Positions 16,182 through 22,360 of a stretch of 22,360 nucleotides of DNA are shown one piece after another (positions within the stretch are counted from its first letter, which is position 1; every line of letters starts with the position of its first letter). Both the position numbers and the translations under genes were made by a program. The DNA lies in NCBI GenBank assembly GCA_036645935.1, contig JAVXNE010000014.1, positions 1 through 22,360 of the forward strand. Reading direction: 5' to 3'. A model generated the notes under the pieces. It worked only from the letters and a program-made list of their open reading frames with translations, had not been told where the DNA came from and did not search any database. This stretch comes from JAUNBN01 sp036645935 (GTDB lineage Bacteria > Bacillota > Clostridia > Oscillospirales > Ruminococcaceae).

Positions 16182-16210
16182 TTGACAAAACCAAAATGAA
16201 GGAGTAAAAT
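16182..16210 (+). promoter_or_regulatory. Sigma-A promoter of the M-box/mgtA transcript
   Basis: TTGACA at 16182-16187 is a perfect -35 box. TAAAAT at 16205-16210 is a five-of-six -10 box at the ideal 17-base spacing. The M-box begins about 10 bases later, as expected for a riboswitch in the 5' leader. Confidence 0.75.
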
Positions 16211-16220
16211 TCCCGGAAAT

Positions 16221-16375
16221 TGAATATTTCGGTAGGTGAGGCTACCGCAGGGATAAGGATTGCTGCCGCGGAGTAGTGGAGACACTATGAGAAGGTTTAA
16301 CAGTTTATGTCGACAATAAGGCATAGAATAATGCAATTTCATCGCCCTGCGAAGCTAAAGCTTGAACGATGATCA
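16221..16375 (+). promoter_or_regulatory. M-box (ykoK) Mg2+ riboswitch
   Basis: The conserved M-box blocks occur in order. GGTAGGTGAGGCTACC is at 16231-16246, GCTGCCGCGGAG at 16262-16273, AAGGTTTAACAG at 16292-16303, AATAAGGCAT at 16315-16324, and CCTGCGAAGCTAAAGC at 16346-16361. These helices fold around several Mg2+ ions. When Mg2+ is plentiful the folded aptamer normally lets a downstream terminator form; when it is scarce the gene is read. A terminator follows at 16424-16462 and an mgtA-type transporter gene after that, which fits exactly. The ends of the element are approximate because the closing P1 helix was judged by eye. Confidence 0.93.
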
Positions 16376-16423
16376 AACTGCATCTTTTTTTTGTTGCATT
16401 TTTGTATTTGTGTGGATTTCATC

Positions 16424-16462
16424 ATCCCTCGTCATTGTTTATGCTTTGACGAGGGATTTTTT
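16424..16462 (+). terminator. Riboswitch-controlled intrinsic terminator
   Basis: ATCCCTCGTCA (16424-16434) pairs perfectly with TGACGAGGGAT (16447-16457) around a 12-base loop, and a T run (16457-16462) follows. It lies about 50 bases after the M-box and before the leader ORF and mgtA. It is the expected expression platform. Confidence 0.92.
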
Positions 16463-16522
16463 GTCGCCTATCGTATTCAGTTTTCACATAGATATTTTTC
16501 GAAAAACAAGGAGGTGAGAAGG

Positions 16523-16633
16523 ATGGACGCAGGAAGTAGTGGCGGCATAAATCCTGACGGGCGAAGTAAATTGAAGAATCAAAAGCACGCAGAACCTCTG
16601 CATTTTATCCTTCTGCCTCAAAATCAAATTTGA
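16523..16633 (+). CDS. 36-residue leader peptide between the M-box and mgtA
   Basis: An ATG at 16523 stands behind AAGGAGGTGAGAAGG, the strongest ribosome site in the window, and opens 36 codons. The peptide begins MDAGSSGGINPDGRSKLK and ends in HFILLPQNQI before TGA. It is hydrophilic first, with a short hydrophobic end, and has no signal peptide. The stop lies 89 bases before the mgtA start. In Salmonella, mgtA is controlled in addition by translation of a short leader peptide (mgtL). This ORF stands in the same place but has an unrelated sequence, with only two well-separated prolines. A small hairpin GCAGAACCTCTGC (16589-16601) followed by ATTTT lies inside it. It could be a translated regulator of mgtA, a small membrane or MgtA-binding protein, or a relic. 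Confidence 0.55.
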   Translation: MDAGSSGGINPDGRSKLKNQKHAEPLHFILLPQNQI

Positions 16634-16722
16634 TTGAACGGGCATACCTCTGTCCTGCATTTATGTCTTACTTCCATTGCAAGAAACTGACAGCTTTGTC
16701 AGAAAAATTGGAGGATAAGATT

Positions 16723-19401
16723 ATGAAGAAAAACATGATTCAGAACACGGCAGAAAGCATGGACGCAGCCACCAAAAGACTACTGGACGCAGCAATCATG
16801 GATGGTGAACAGCTGCTCTCTGAATATGATACTTCCTGTGACGGCTACAATGAAACCATGGTAGCGGTGATGCGGGGGCGGTATGGTGAAAACCAGATTA
16901 CCCATCAGAAAAGCGATTCCCTTGTCAAGCGGCTTCTGTGTGCGTTTGTCAATCCGTTTACAGCGGTGCTCTTTGTATTGGCACTGATTTCCGTCGTGAC
17001 GGATGTGGTCATTGCATCACCTGCTGACCGAGATTTTACATCCGTCATCATCGTGATGACCATGGTGATTGTCAGCGGCACCCTCCGCTTTGTACAGGAA
17101 ACACGGTCAAACAAGTCCGCTGAAAAGCTCAGCGCTATGGTGAAAACAACTACCGCCGTACAGCGAGAGCCGGAGGGTAAAATTGAAATTCCACTAAACG
17201 AAGTGGTGGTTGGCGACATCATTCAACTCGCCGCAGGCGATATGATCCCGGCGGATGTGCGCATTTTGCAGGCAAAGGACTTGTTTATCAGCCAGTCCTC
17301 CTTGACGGGAGAAAGCGATCCGCTGGAAAAAGTGGGGATAGCATGCGCAGACATCCAAAATAGTCCCCTGGAACTTGCAAACCTTGTCTTTATGGGTAGC
17401 AACGTCATCAGCGGATCCGCCATCGGCATTGCTCTCGCCGTGGGAGACGACACGGTGTTTGGCTCCATGGCACAATCTATCACCGAAAAAAAAGTCGTCA
17501 CCAACTTTGAAAAAGGGGTCAATTCCGTCTCCTGGCTGCTCATTCGGTTTATGATGTGCATGACTCCTGTGGTGCTGTTGATTAACGGCTTTACCAAAGG
17601 CGATTGGCTGCAAGCGTTTTTGTTTGCGCTCTCGGTGGCGGTGGGTCTTACGCCGGAAATGCTGCCGATGATTGTAACCACCACCCTTGCCAAGGGCGCC
17701 GTCAACATGGCAAAGAAAAAAACCGTAATTAAAAACCTGAACGCCATCCAAAACTTTGGCGCCATGGATGTGCTCTGCACAGACAAAACAGGCACCTTAA
17801 CTCAGGATAAAGTCGTACTGGAATATCATTTGGACATTCACGGCAATGAGAATGAGCGGGTACTGCGTCACGCCTTTCTCAACAGCTTTCATCAGACCGG
17901 TCTTAAGAATCTCATGGATATCGCAATTTTAAGCCATATGCAGGAAAAAGAAATGCGTAGTCTGAGTGAAAAGTACCACAAAGTAGATGAAATCCCCTTT
18001 GATTTTAACCGCCGCAGAATGAGTGTGGTTGTGGCGGATGAAGGGGGGAAACCCCAGCTCATCACCAAGGGTGCAGTGGAGGAAATGCTCTCAATTTCGG
18101 CCTATGTGGAGTACCAAGGAAAAGTCGAACCGCTGACAGACAGCATTCGCGACAAAATTCTGCAAACAATCGAAAAATTAAACTCCGATGGTATGCGTGT
18201 TATTGCCGTAGCGCAAAAAACAAACCCCTCTACGGTTGGCGTTTTCTCCGTTGCGGATGAAGCAGATATGGTGCTCATGGGCTATCTTGCCTTTCTTGAC
18301 CCGCCCAAGGAGACCACAAAATCAGCCATTCAGGCACTGAAGGAATACGGCGTGTCCGTCAAGGTATTAACCGGGGACAACGATGCCGTCGCCCGCTGCA
18401 TCTGTCGTCAGGTGGGCATGAAGGTAGACAATCTGCTACTGGGTATCGATATCGAGAAGATGAACAGCGAGCTTCTTTGCCTTGCGGTGGAGGAAACCAA
18501 TGTGTTTGCAAAGCTCTCCCCGCAGCAAAAGACACGCATTGTCGCGGCTCTGCGCAAAAACGGTCATACCGTGGGCTTCATGGGGGACGGCATCAACGAT
18601 GCCGCTGCCATGAAGGCGGCGGATGTGGGCATTTCCGTCGACACTGCGGTCGACGTTGCGAAGGAATCTGCCGACATTATTCTGCTGGAAAAAGACCTGA
18701 TGATTTTGGAGCAGGGCGTCATTGAGGGCAGAAGAACCTTCGGCAACACCATCAAATACATTAAGATGACGGCAAGCTCCAACTTCGGCAATATGTTTTC
18801 CGTTGTGGTGGCCAGCGCATTTTTGCCGTTCCTGCCCATGCTGCCCATCCAAATTCTCATTCTAAACTTGATTTATGACATCTCCTGCATCTCCATTCCG
18901 TGGGACAATATGGACAGTGAGTATCTCAAAAAGCCACGGGAATGGGATGCGTCATCCATCGGAAAATTTATGATTTGGATTGGTCCCACCAGCTCCGTGT
19001 TTGATATTATGACCTATGCGGTGATGTTCTTTGTGATTTGCCCCGCCGTGTGCGGCGGCGCCTATGGTACAAGCGACGTAAATAACACCCTGTTTGTGGC
19101 GCTGTTTAATGCCGGATGGTTCGTGGAGTCGCTGTGGTCGCAAACACTGGTCATTCATATGATTCGCACACCCAAAATTGCATTTATCCAAAGCCGCGCA
19201 TCCCTTCCTGTGCTCGCTGTCACCACTCTTGCCATTACCATTGGCACCCTCGTCCCCTACACGGCATTCGGCGCATGGCTCTCCATGTCTCCCCTGCCGC
19301 TTATCTACTTCCCCTGGCTCATCGGTATGATTCTGTGTTATATGGCGCTGGCAACCGTCATGAAAAAGCTGTATATCAAGAGATATGGAGAACTTTTGTA
19401 A
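16723..19401 (+). CDS. mgtA: Magnesium-translocating P-type ATPase
   Basis: The protein has 892 residues from ATG 16723, which follows GGAGG at 9 bases; the open frame extends 31 codons upstream without a ribosome site. It is a P3B-type ATPase, the MgtA/MgtB family, of normal length. The actuator motif is SLTGES (residues 193-198) and the phosphorylation site is DKTGTLT with D354. The hinge motif GDGINDAAA starts at 621. Membrane helices come in pairs before and after the actuator, with PEMLPMIVT in helix M4 and a six-helix C-terminal block. MgtA imports Mg2+ at the expense of ATP when external Mg2+ is low. Control by the upstream M-box fits and makes Mg2+ the most probable ion. No mgtC partner is nearby. 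A strong hairpin terminator follows the stop. Confidence 0.97.
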   Translation: MKKNMIQNTAESMDAATKRLLDAAIMDGEQLLSEYDTSCDGYNETMVAVMRGRYGENQITHQKSDSLVKRLLCAFVNPFTAVLFVLALISVVTDVVIASPADRDFTSVIIVMTMVIVSGTLRFVQETRSNKSAEKLSAMVKTTTAVQREPEGKIEIPLNEVVVGDIIQLAAGDMIPADVRILQAKDLFISQSSLTGESDPLEKVGIACADIQNSPLELANLVFMGSNVISGSAIGIALAVGDDTVFGSMAQSITEKKVVTNFEKGVNSVSWLLIRFMMCMTPVVLLINGFTKGDWLQAFLFALSVAVGLTPEMLPMIVTTTLAKGAVNMAKKKTVIKNLNAIQNFGAMDVLCTDKTGTLTQDKVVLEYHLDIHGNENERVLRHAFLNSFHQTGLKNLMDIAILSHMQEKEMRSLSEKYHKVDEIPFDFNRRRMSVVVADEGGKPQLITKGAVEEMLSISAYVEYQGKVEPLTDSIRDKILQTIEKLNSDGMRVIAVAQKTNPSTVGVFSVADEADMVLMGYLAFLDPPKETTKSAIQALKEYGVSVKVLTGDNDAVARCICRQVGMKVDNLLLGIDIEKMNSELLCLAVEETNVFAKLSPQQKTRIVAALRKNGHTVGFMGDGINDAAAMKAADVGISVDTAVDVAKESADIILLEKDLMILEQGVIEGRRTFGNTIKYIKMTASSNFGNMFSVVVASAFLPFLPMLPIQILILNLIYDISCISIPWDNMDSEYLKKPREWDASSIGKFMIWIGPTSSVFDIMTYAVMFFVICPAVCGGAYGTSDVNNTLFVALFNAGWFVESLWSQTLVIHMIRTPKIAFIQSRASLPVLAVTTLAITIGTLVPYTAFGAWLSMSPLPLIYFPWLIGMILCYMALATVMKKLYIKRYGELL

Positions 19402-19417
19402 ATTGCCTCATTACCAC

Positions 19418-19462
19418 AAAAGGAGGACTACTTTCCACCAACGGAAAAGCAGTCCTCCTTTT
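19418..19462. terminator. Terminator shared by mgtA and the convergent bil operon
   Basis: AAAAGGAGGACT (19418-19429) pairs with AGTCCTCCTTTT (19451-19462). The loop contains a further CTTTCC/GGAAAAG pairing with one bulge, making a long hairpin. Both strands end in a T run. It lies 17 bases after the mgtA stop and 61 bases beyond the bilS stop on the other strand. Confidence 0.88.
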
Positions 19463-19522
19463 ATATTGGATGTATGCCATGCCGGTAAAGCCAAAGACAC
19501 CCAAAACCATATCTTTGCTTTG

Positions 19523-20038
19523 TTACACATGGTTTTCTCCTTGCTTTTGAATGCAATTCATTGCAGCTTGCACGAAATGATCTAAATCCGCCTGATCGGG
19601 GTGTGACAAAGCTCGGTCGAAATTTTCCATTAGCTTCTGCGTTTTTTCCGGGTACTCAGATTGCATGTCCTCATAACGCTGCCGCACGGAAAGGGGCATT
19701 TTGCCCTGGCACATGTAGCTGCCAACCACGGTGTTGGAACTGTCCGGATTTGCCTTTACACCGGCAAGGATTTGCCTGTAGTATTCCTCGCTGCCGCCGA
19801 AACCCGCTGTCCCAAACAAAAAGATCTGTTTGCCGTGCAGCGCTTTCAAAAAATCGGACGCAAGCCGGTCACTGCCGCCCTTGTTCGTCCAAAAGCCTGC
19901 AAAGAGCAAATCCGACTTTTGTGAGCAGCCATCTGGCGCGCCGCAATACACGCTGCTCTCTGGAAGGCGTTCTTTCAGGTGCTGAGCGAGCATGGCTGTA
20001 TTTCCGGTTTGGCTGCTGTAAACAATAGAATATTTCAT
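19523..20038 (-). CDS. bilS: Flavodoxin-like protein of the bilirubin-reductase locus
   Basis: The protein has 171 residues from the chosen start, MKYSIVYSSQTGNTAMLAQH. SSQTGNT is the FMN phosphate-binding loop of flavodoxins. FAGFWTNKGGSD and FGTAGFGGSEEYY are the next two FMN-contact loops. In gut Clostridia the bilirubin-reduction locus has a MarR regulator (bilQ), an Old Yellow Enzyme-type reductase (bilR) and a flavodoxin-like protein (bilS), thought to supply electrons to the reductase. Order and families here match. I chose the ATG at 20038 because AGGAG lies 10 bases upstream; the ATG at 20047 overlaps the bilR stop as ATGA but sits 1 base from that ribosome site. The gene is intact although its partner bilR is broken. 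Confidence 0.82.
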   Translation of the reverse strand: MKYSIVYSSQTGNTAMLAQHLKERLPESSVYCGAPDGCSQKSDLLFAGFWTNKGGSDRLASDFLKALHGKQIFLFGTAGFGGSEEYYRQILAGVKANPDSSNTVVGSYMCQGKMPLSVRQRYEDMQSEYPEKTQKLMENFDRALSHPDQADLDHFVQAAMNCIQKQGENHV

Positions 20039-20043
20039 ATAAT

Positions 20044-21154
20044 TCATTCTCCTGTTTTATCATAAATAGAATGAACGCCTCTGTGCTGCTGCATCCCGCT
20101 CAGGCACTCCTGATTGCAGCGGATGCAGCGCCGGAGCTGTTCTGTACAGCCCTGCTGTACTTTATTCGGCCATTCAGGGTCCGCAATGAACTGGCGACTC
20201 ATCGCCACGAAGTCGATGCGCCCTTGGGACATCTGCTCCTCAACAAAATCAGGGTCGGTCAGGCCGCCCACGCCGCAGATGAGCAGGGACGTATAATGGG
20301 TACCTGGTCACAGTAGCGCAGAAAGCAGCCTTCTTTCGAAAAATAAGGATGGTTTTGCGGCGGTATGGTATCCGTCAGTTTGCTGTGATTTGCCACTGTC
20401 ACATGAAAGCCGGTCACGCCTGCCTGCTCCAGCCGTGGGACAAAGCTTGACAGCTCCTCCACCAAAACGCCCGCATTGCCGTAGTGGGGATTTTCCTGAC
20501 GCACCGCCAGCTTGTAATCAATGGGTATCTGCGGTAAGACGCGGCGCACTGACGTGACACATTCTACCGCGAAACGGCTTCTGTTTTCCACGCTGCCGCC
20601 GTATTATTCATCGCTGCTCTGATTGAATAACCCGGAAGAAAAGCTGCCGCACATCCGGTCATCATGTACCTGTATCATATCAAATCCGGCTTCTTTTGCC
20701 CGTACCGCTGCCGGGCCGAAGGAGTCGGTGATGGCGCGTACCTTTTTTGCGGACAAGGCGGTAATGTAGGCGCCCACCTGTTCGTTCAGCAATGCCTGCA
20801 TCCGGTCAGGCGTAATTTTTTGCCCACCATTTGCGTCAGATATTTTATCATCCACTTGAAATTGCTGTCCGACTGGTGGAGCTGGGCGCATACAAGACAG
20901 CCCTCCTTGTGCAGCTCCGAGCAGAGCTGCTGATAATGGGCAAAGCCTTTTCTGCTGTGCAACGAGAAAAAACCACGCTTCCCCACCGGCACATCTCCGA
21001 TCACAATCATGGCACAGCCGCCCGCTGCAATGGCACGCAGCTTTTGCATCGCCTCCTCTCCATGTAATCCCATGGAGGCGGGCGCAAAGAAAATGCGGTT
21101 TTTCAATATTAAACCGCCTAATTTAATTGGGGTGAACAGTGCCTTCTCTATCAC
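20044..21154 (-). pseudogene. bilR: Bilirubin reductase (Old Yellow Enzyme family) broken by two frameshifts and a stop
   Basis: Reading across three lesions gives a 369-residue flavin reductase of the NADH:flavin oxidoreductase (OYE) family. It has a TIM barrel start IEKALFTPIKLGGLILKNR, QLHQSDSN, GFDMIQVHDDRMCGSFSS, the FVAMSRQFIADPEWPNKV phosphate loop, and a C-terminal Cys cluster CIRCNQEC. D166-R167 in the HDDR segment replace the usual OYE HGAHGY motif. As I recall, this D-R pair marks BilR, which reduces bilirubin to urobilinogen. Lesions: one A missing from an A run (20816-20821), an extra TAA between the E and Y of the DEYGG motif (20602-20604), and one base missing near 20290-20300. 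The would-be fourth cluster Cys is Ser (GVHSIYD). The start is GTG at 21154 behind GGGGAGGAA, overlapping bilQ by 32 bases. The flavin barrel without the second Rossmann domain is the short OYE form. Confidence 0.85.
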
Positions 21155-21575
21155 ATGGCATTCCTCCCCTCGTCAGCACAAGCTTGGATAGCAGCGTCAT
21201 GAGTGCCGCTTTTTCCTCGGCGGTAAGAGGACCGAGCGCTTCTGCGTCCCATGCGGTAAAGAGCTCATGGCTCCTGCGAAATGCGGCGTCTCCCTTTTCA
21301 GTCAGCCGCAGGGTATGTGCTCTGCCATCCGTTTTGCTTTTTTCCTGGGCCAAAAATCCATCCTGCGCCAGCTTTGCAAGGGTTCGTGTGGTGTGCCCCC
21401 CGTCCATGTGCAGTGCCTTTGCAAGCTCTTTGGGCGAGCAGCCTGTGTGCCGCCCGACATATAAAATGAAATAAAGCTTTCCCTGTGACAGCCCTTCCTC
21501 TGCTAACTTGTGATTACAATATTCTGTAAAATCCTTGTGCAGAAGGGTTGCATAATAGGCAAGGGTCTGATTCAT
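21123..21575 (-). CDS. bilQ: MarR-family regulator of the bil locus
   Basis: This 150-residue winged-helix protein has the MarR layout. The N-terminal dimerisation helices are followed by the helix-turn-helix SPKELAKALHMDGGHTTRTL with LAKLAQDGFL, the wing KTDGRAHTLRLTEKG, and a C-terminal helix TAEEKAALMTLLSKLVL. It is first in the bilQ-bilR-bilS order and overlaps the bilR start by 32 bases, which implies co-transcription and perhaps translational coupling. ATG start at 21575 behind GGAG at about 8 bases. A 19-base palindrome lies just upstream, fitting autoregulation. The name bilQ rests on this gene order and on the identity of bilR, because MarR sequences alone are not specific. The C-terminal residues after LVL (TRGGMPCDREGTVHPN) lie in the overlap with bilR. 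Confidence 0.8.
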   Translation of the reverse strand: MNQTLAYYATLLHKDFTEYCNHKLAEEGLSQGKLYFILYVGRHTGCSPKELAKALHMDGGHTTRTLAKLAQDGFLAQEKSKTDGRAHTLRLTEKGDAAFRRSHELFTAWDAEALGPLTAEEKAALMTLLSKLVLTRGGMPCDREGTVHPN

Positions 21576-21589
21576 TGGCGCGTCTCCAT

Positions 21590-21608
21590 TAGTTGATTAA
21601 GTCAAGTA
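21590..21608 (-). promoter_or_regulatory. Probable BilQ (MarR-type) operator
   Basis: TAGTTGATTAAGTCAAGTA is a 19-base inverted repeat with two mismatched pairs, a form common among MarR operators. It lies 15 bases upstream of the bilQ start, and its minus-strand reading contains TTGACT. It could block the promoter or the ribosome site of the bil transcript. Confidence 0.55.
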
Positions 21609-21862
21609 TGTAATAACATGTTGCCCTTGTCAGGTTGTTTCAAGGATATTGCTTTGCCTTGAACTTCGTAAGCAAATCGTTTTTTACAAACGATATAAGC
21701 GAAAAGGAAAGCCTCCTCTTTCTACGACGGCAAATTTACTGGCTGGAATGGCTATCTAAAGACATGTTTCACGAAATGGTGAAGGTACGTCTTTTTCTGT
21801 GCTTTTAATCATGCTGTAATTGCGGCACGAGTTATTTATATTTGAGGAAAGTGAATGCCCGA
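21609..21862. other. Intergenic stretch with a possible short coding relic
   Basis: These 254 bases separate the bil operator from the TIGR04076 gene. On the plus strand 21690-21805 is open and would read FLRRQIYWLEWLSKDMFHEM, which looks protein-like. It has no start with a ribosome site and ends soon after, so it may be the remnant of a gene. I see no promoter boxes or RNA gene with confidence. Confidence 0.3.
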
Positions 21863-22192
21863 ATGAGACGAGTGAAAATCACAGTTCTTCGCAAAGAATT
21901 TTATCCGGATTATGCCGATGCGTATCTAACCGATGGCAAGTCTGTCGGTGCATGCCCGCTGCTGGAGGTGGGCGATGAGTTCATCTTTGATGGGAATGCA
22001 AAAATGCCCAATGAGTTTTGCCCCTGGGCATCGATTGATATCTATCGTAACGCTAGTTCAATGTCCTCCGGTTCCAGTTGTAAGCCGTGGAACAACAAGG
22101 ATGGGCAAACTATCGTTTGCTATACGGACGGCATACGCCCCGTAGTGTTTGATGTCAAAACAATAGGCGATAATGATGATGCTATTCAATAA
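21863..22192 (+). CDS. TIGR04076-family protein of unknown function
   Basis: The 109-residue protein begins MRRVKITVLRKEFYPDYADA. It has the family's features: CPLLEVGDEFIF, a Cys-containing FCPWASIDIYRN segment, and VCYTDGIRPVVFDVKTI near the end, with cysteines that could bind metal or an Fe-S centre. Small proteins of this type are widespread in Clostridia, often near redox or flavin enzymes; no function is established. I chose the ATG at 21863; the frame opens at a TTG seven codons earlier, and the GAGGAAAG before it would serve either start poorly. It is a single gene, facing the IS element at the window end. Confidence 0.75.
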   Translation: MRRVKITVLRKEFYPDYADAYLTDGKSVGACPLLEVGDEFIFDGNAKMPNEFCPWASIDIYRNASSMSSGSSCKPWNNKDGQTIVCYTDGIRPVVFDVKTIGDNDDAIQ

Positions 22193-22246
22193 AGAAAATG
22201 GTGAATTAAATATGAAAACAGCTAAAAGACCATGACACTTTTGAAA

Positions 22247-22360
22247 TGACCCCAAAAGTTAGACAAATAATTAAATTAAGCGTCGGAGAGGGCGTGTTGT
22301 CTGCGAATAGCAGGCGGCAAGCCCTTTAGCTTTGCCTTGATGCGGCGATTATTGCAGTAA
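22247..22360 (-). mobile_element. End of an IS3-family insertion sequence, cut by the window edge
   Basis: TGACCCCAAAAGTTAGACAA at 22247-22266 has the form of an IS3-family (IS150-like) terminal inverted repeat. The transposase reading frame ends 10 bases inside it. Only this end is in the window, so target duplication and completeness cannot be judged. Confidence 0.75.
22276..22360 (-). CDS. IS3-family transposase OrfB, C-terminal end only
   Basis: The minus strand reads YCNNRRIKAKLKGLPPAIRR then QHALSDA and TAA at 22278-22276. The NNxRIxxKLKGLPP pattern is the usual C-terminus of the rve-type (DDE) transposase OrfB of IS3 elements, just past the catalytic core. The rest lies beyond 22360. 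The frame is intact as far as visible. Confidence 0.85.
   Translation of the reverse strand, partial: YCNNRRIKAKLKGLPPAIRRQHALSDA

Noticed and set aside
15280..16250. Intact recombinase gene
   Set aside because: The catalytic serine domain is absent and the C-terminal part is split across frames, so only a relic can be claimed.
16630..16722. Upstream start of mgtA adding 31 residues
   Set aside because: No ribosome site precedes it. The internal ATG at 16723 has GGAGG at proper spacing and gives the normal family length.

Overview
The window looks like a piece of a gut-type Clostridia (Bacillota) chromosome, probably Oscillospiraceae or Lachnospiraceae-like. The reasons are purine-rich AGGAGG-type ribosome sites, an M-box riboswitch with a classical intrinsic terminator, SorC/MarR/BTAD regulators, a TnpX-like serine recombinase relic and a bilirubin-reductase (bil) locus. 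The assignment to family is inference; no rRNA or tRNA gene is present.

Layout. (i) 1-1500: a minus-strand peptidoglycan-binding protein whose M15-like peptidase domain has lost metal ligands, then a GloA-like VOC protein behind a perfect 10-bp inverted repeat. (ii) 1515-3600: a plus-strand GT-C-like polytopic membrane protein, a 12-copy 17-bp tandem repeat, and a two-way terminator. (iii) 3644-8707: a minus-strand metabolic cluster, SorC regulator, dhaL, dhaK, lsrF, a DUF1097 membrane protein and a second VOC protein. It resembles the AI-2 lsr system with the LsrK kinase replaced by a dihydroxyacetone-kinase pair. A TTAACAT element recurs at the regulator promoter and the dhaL promoter. (iv) 9100-11234: a MATE exporter and a MarR regulator whose upstream regions carry related palindromes. 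(v) 11606-13850: a heavily frameshifted relic of a large surface-type protein, facing an intact BTAD (SARP-like) regulator with a degenerate GGDEF-like C-terminus (14059-15279). (vi) 15420-16180: the C-terminal relic of a large serine recombinase. (vii) 16182-19462: promoter, M-box Mg2+ riboswitch, terminator, a 36-codon leader ORF and mgtA. (viii) 19523-21608: a bilS-bilR-bilQ locus on the minus strand. bilS and bilQ are intact, but bilR carries two single-base frameshifts and an exact 3-base TAA insertion. (ix) 21863-22360: a TIGR04076-family gene and the end of an IS3-family element running off the window.

How the parts fit. The dhaKL-lsrF-VOC set is a plausible inducible pathway that phosphorylates and cleaves a small hydroxyketone, perhaps an AI-2-like molecule, to triose phosphate plus an acetyl unit. 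mgtA is controlled by Mg2+ through the M-box. The bil locus would reduce bilirubin to urobilinogen if bilR were whole; as read here it should not. Decay is concentrated between 11.6 and 21.2 kb, next to recombinase and IS remains, which suggests a formerly mobile or accessory stretch. All family assignments were made by eye from motifs; no database search was run.
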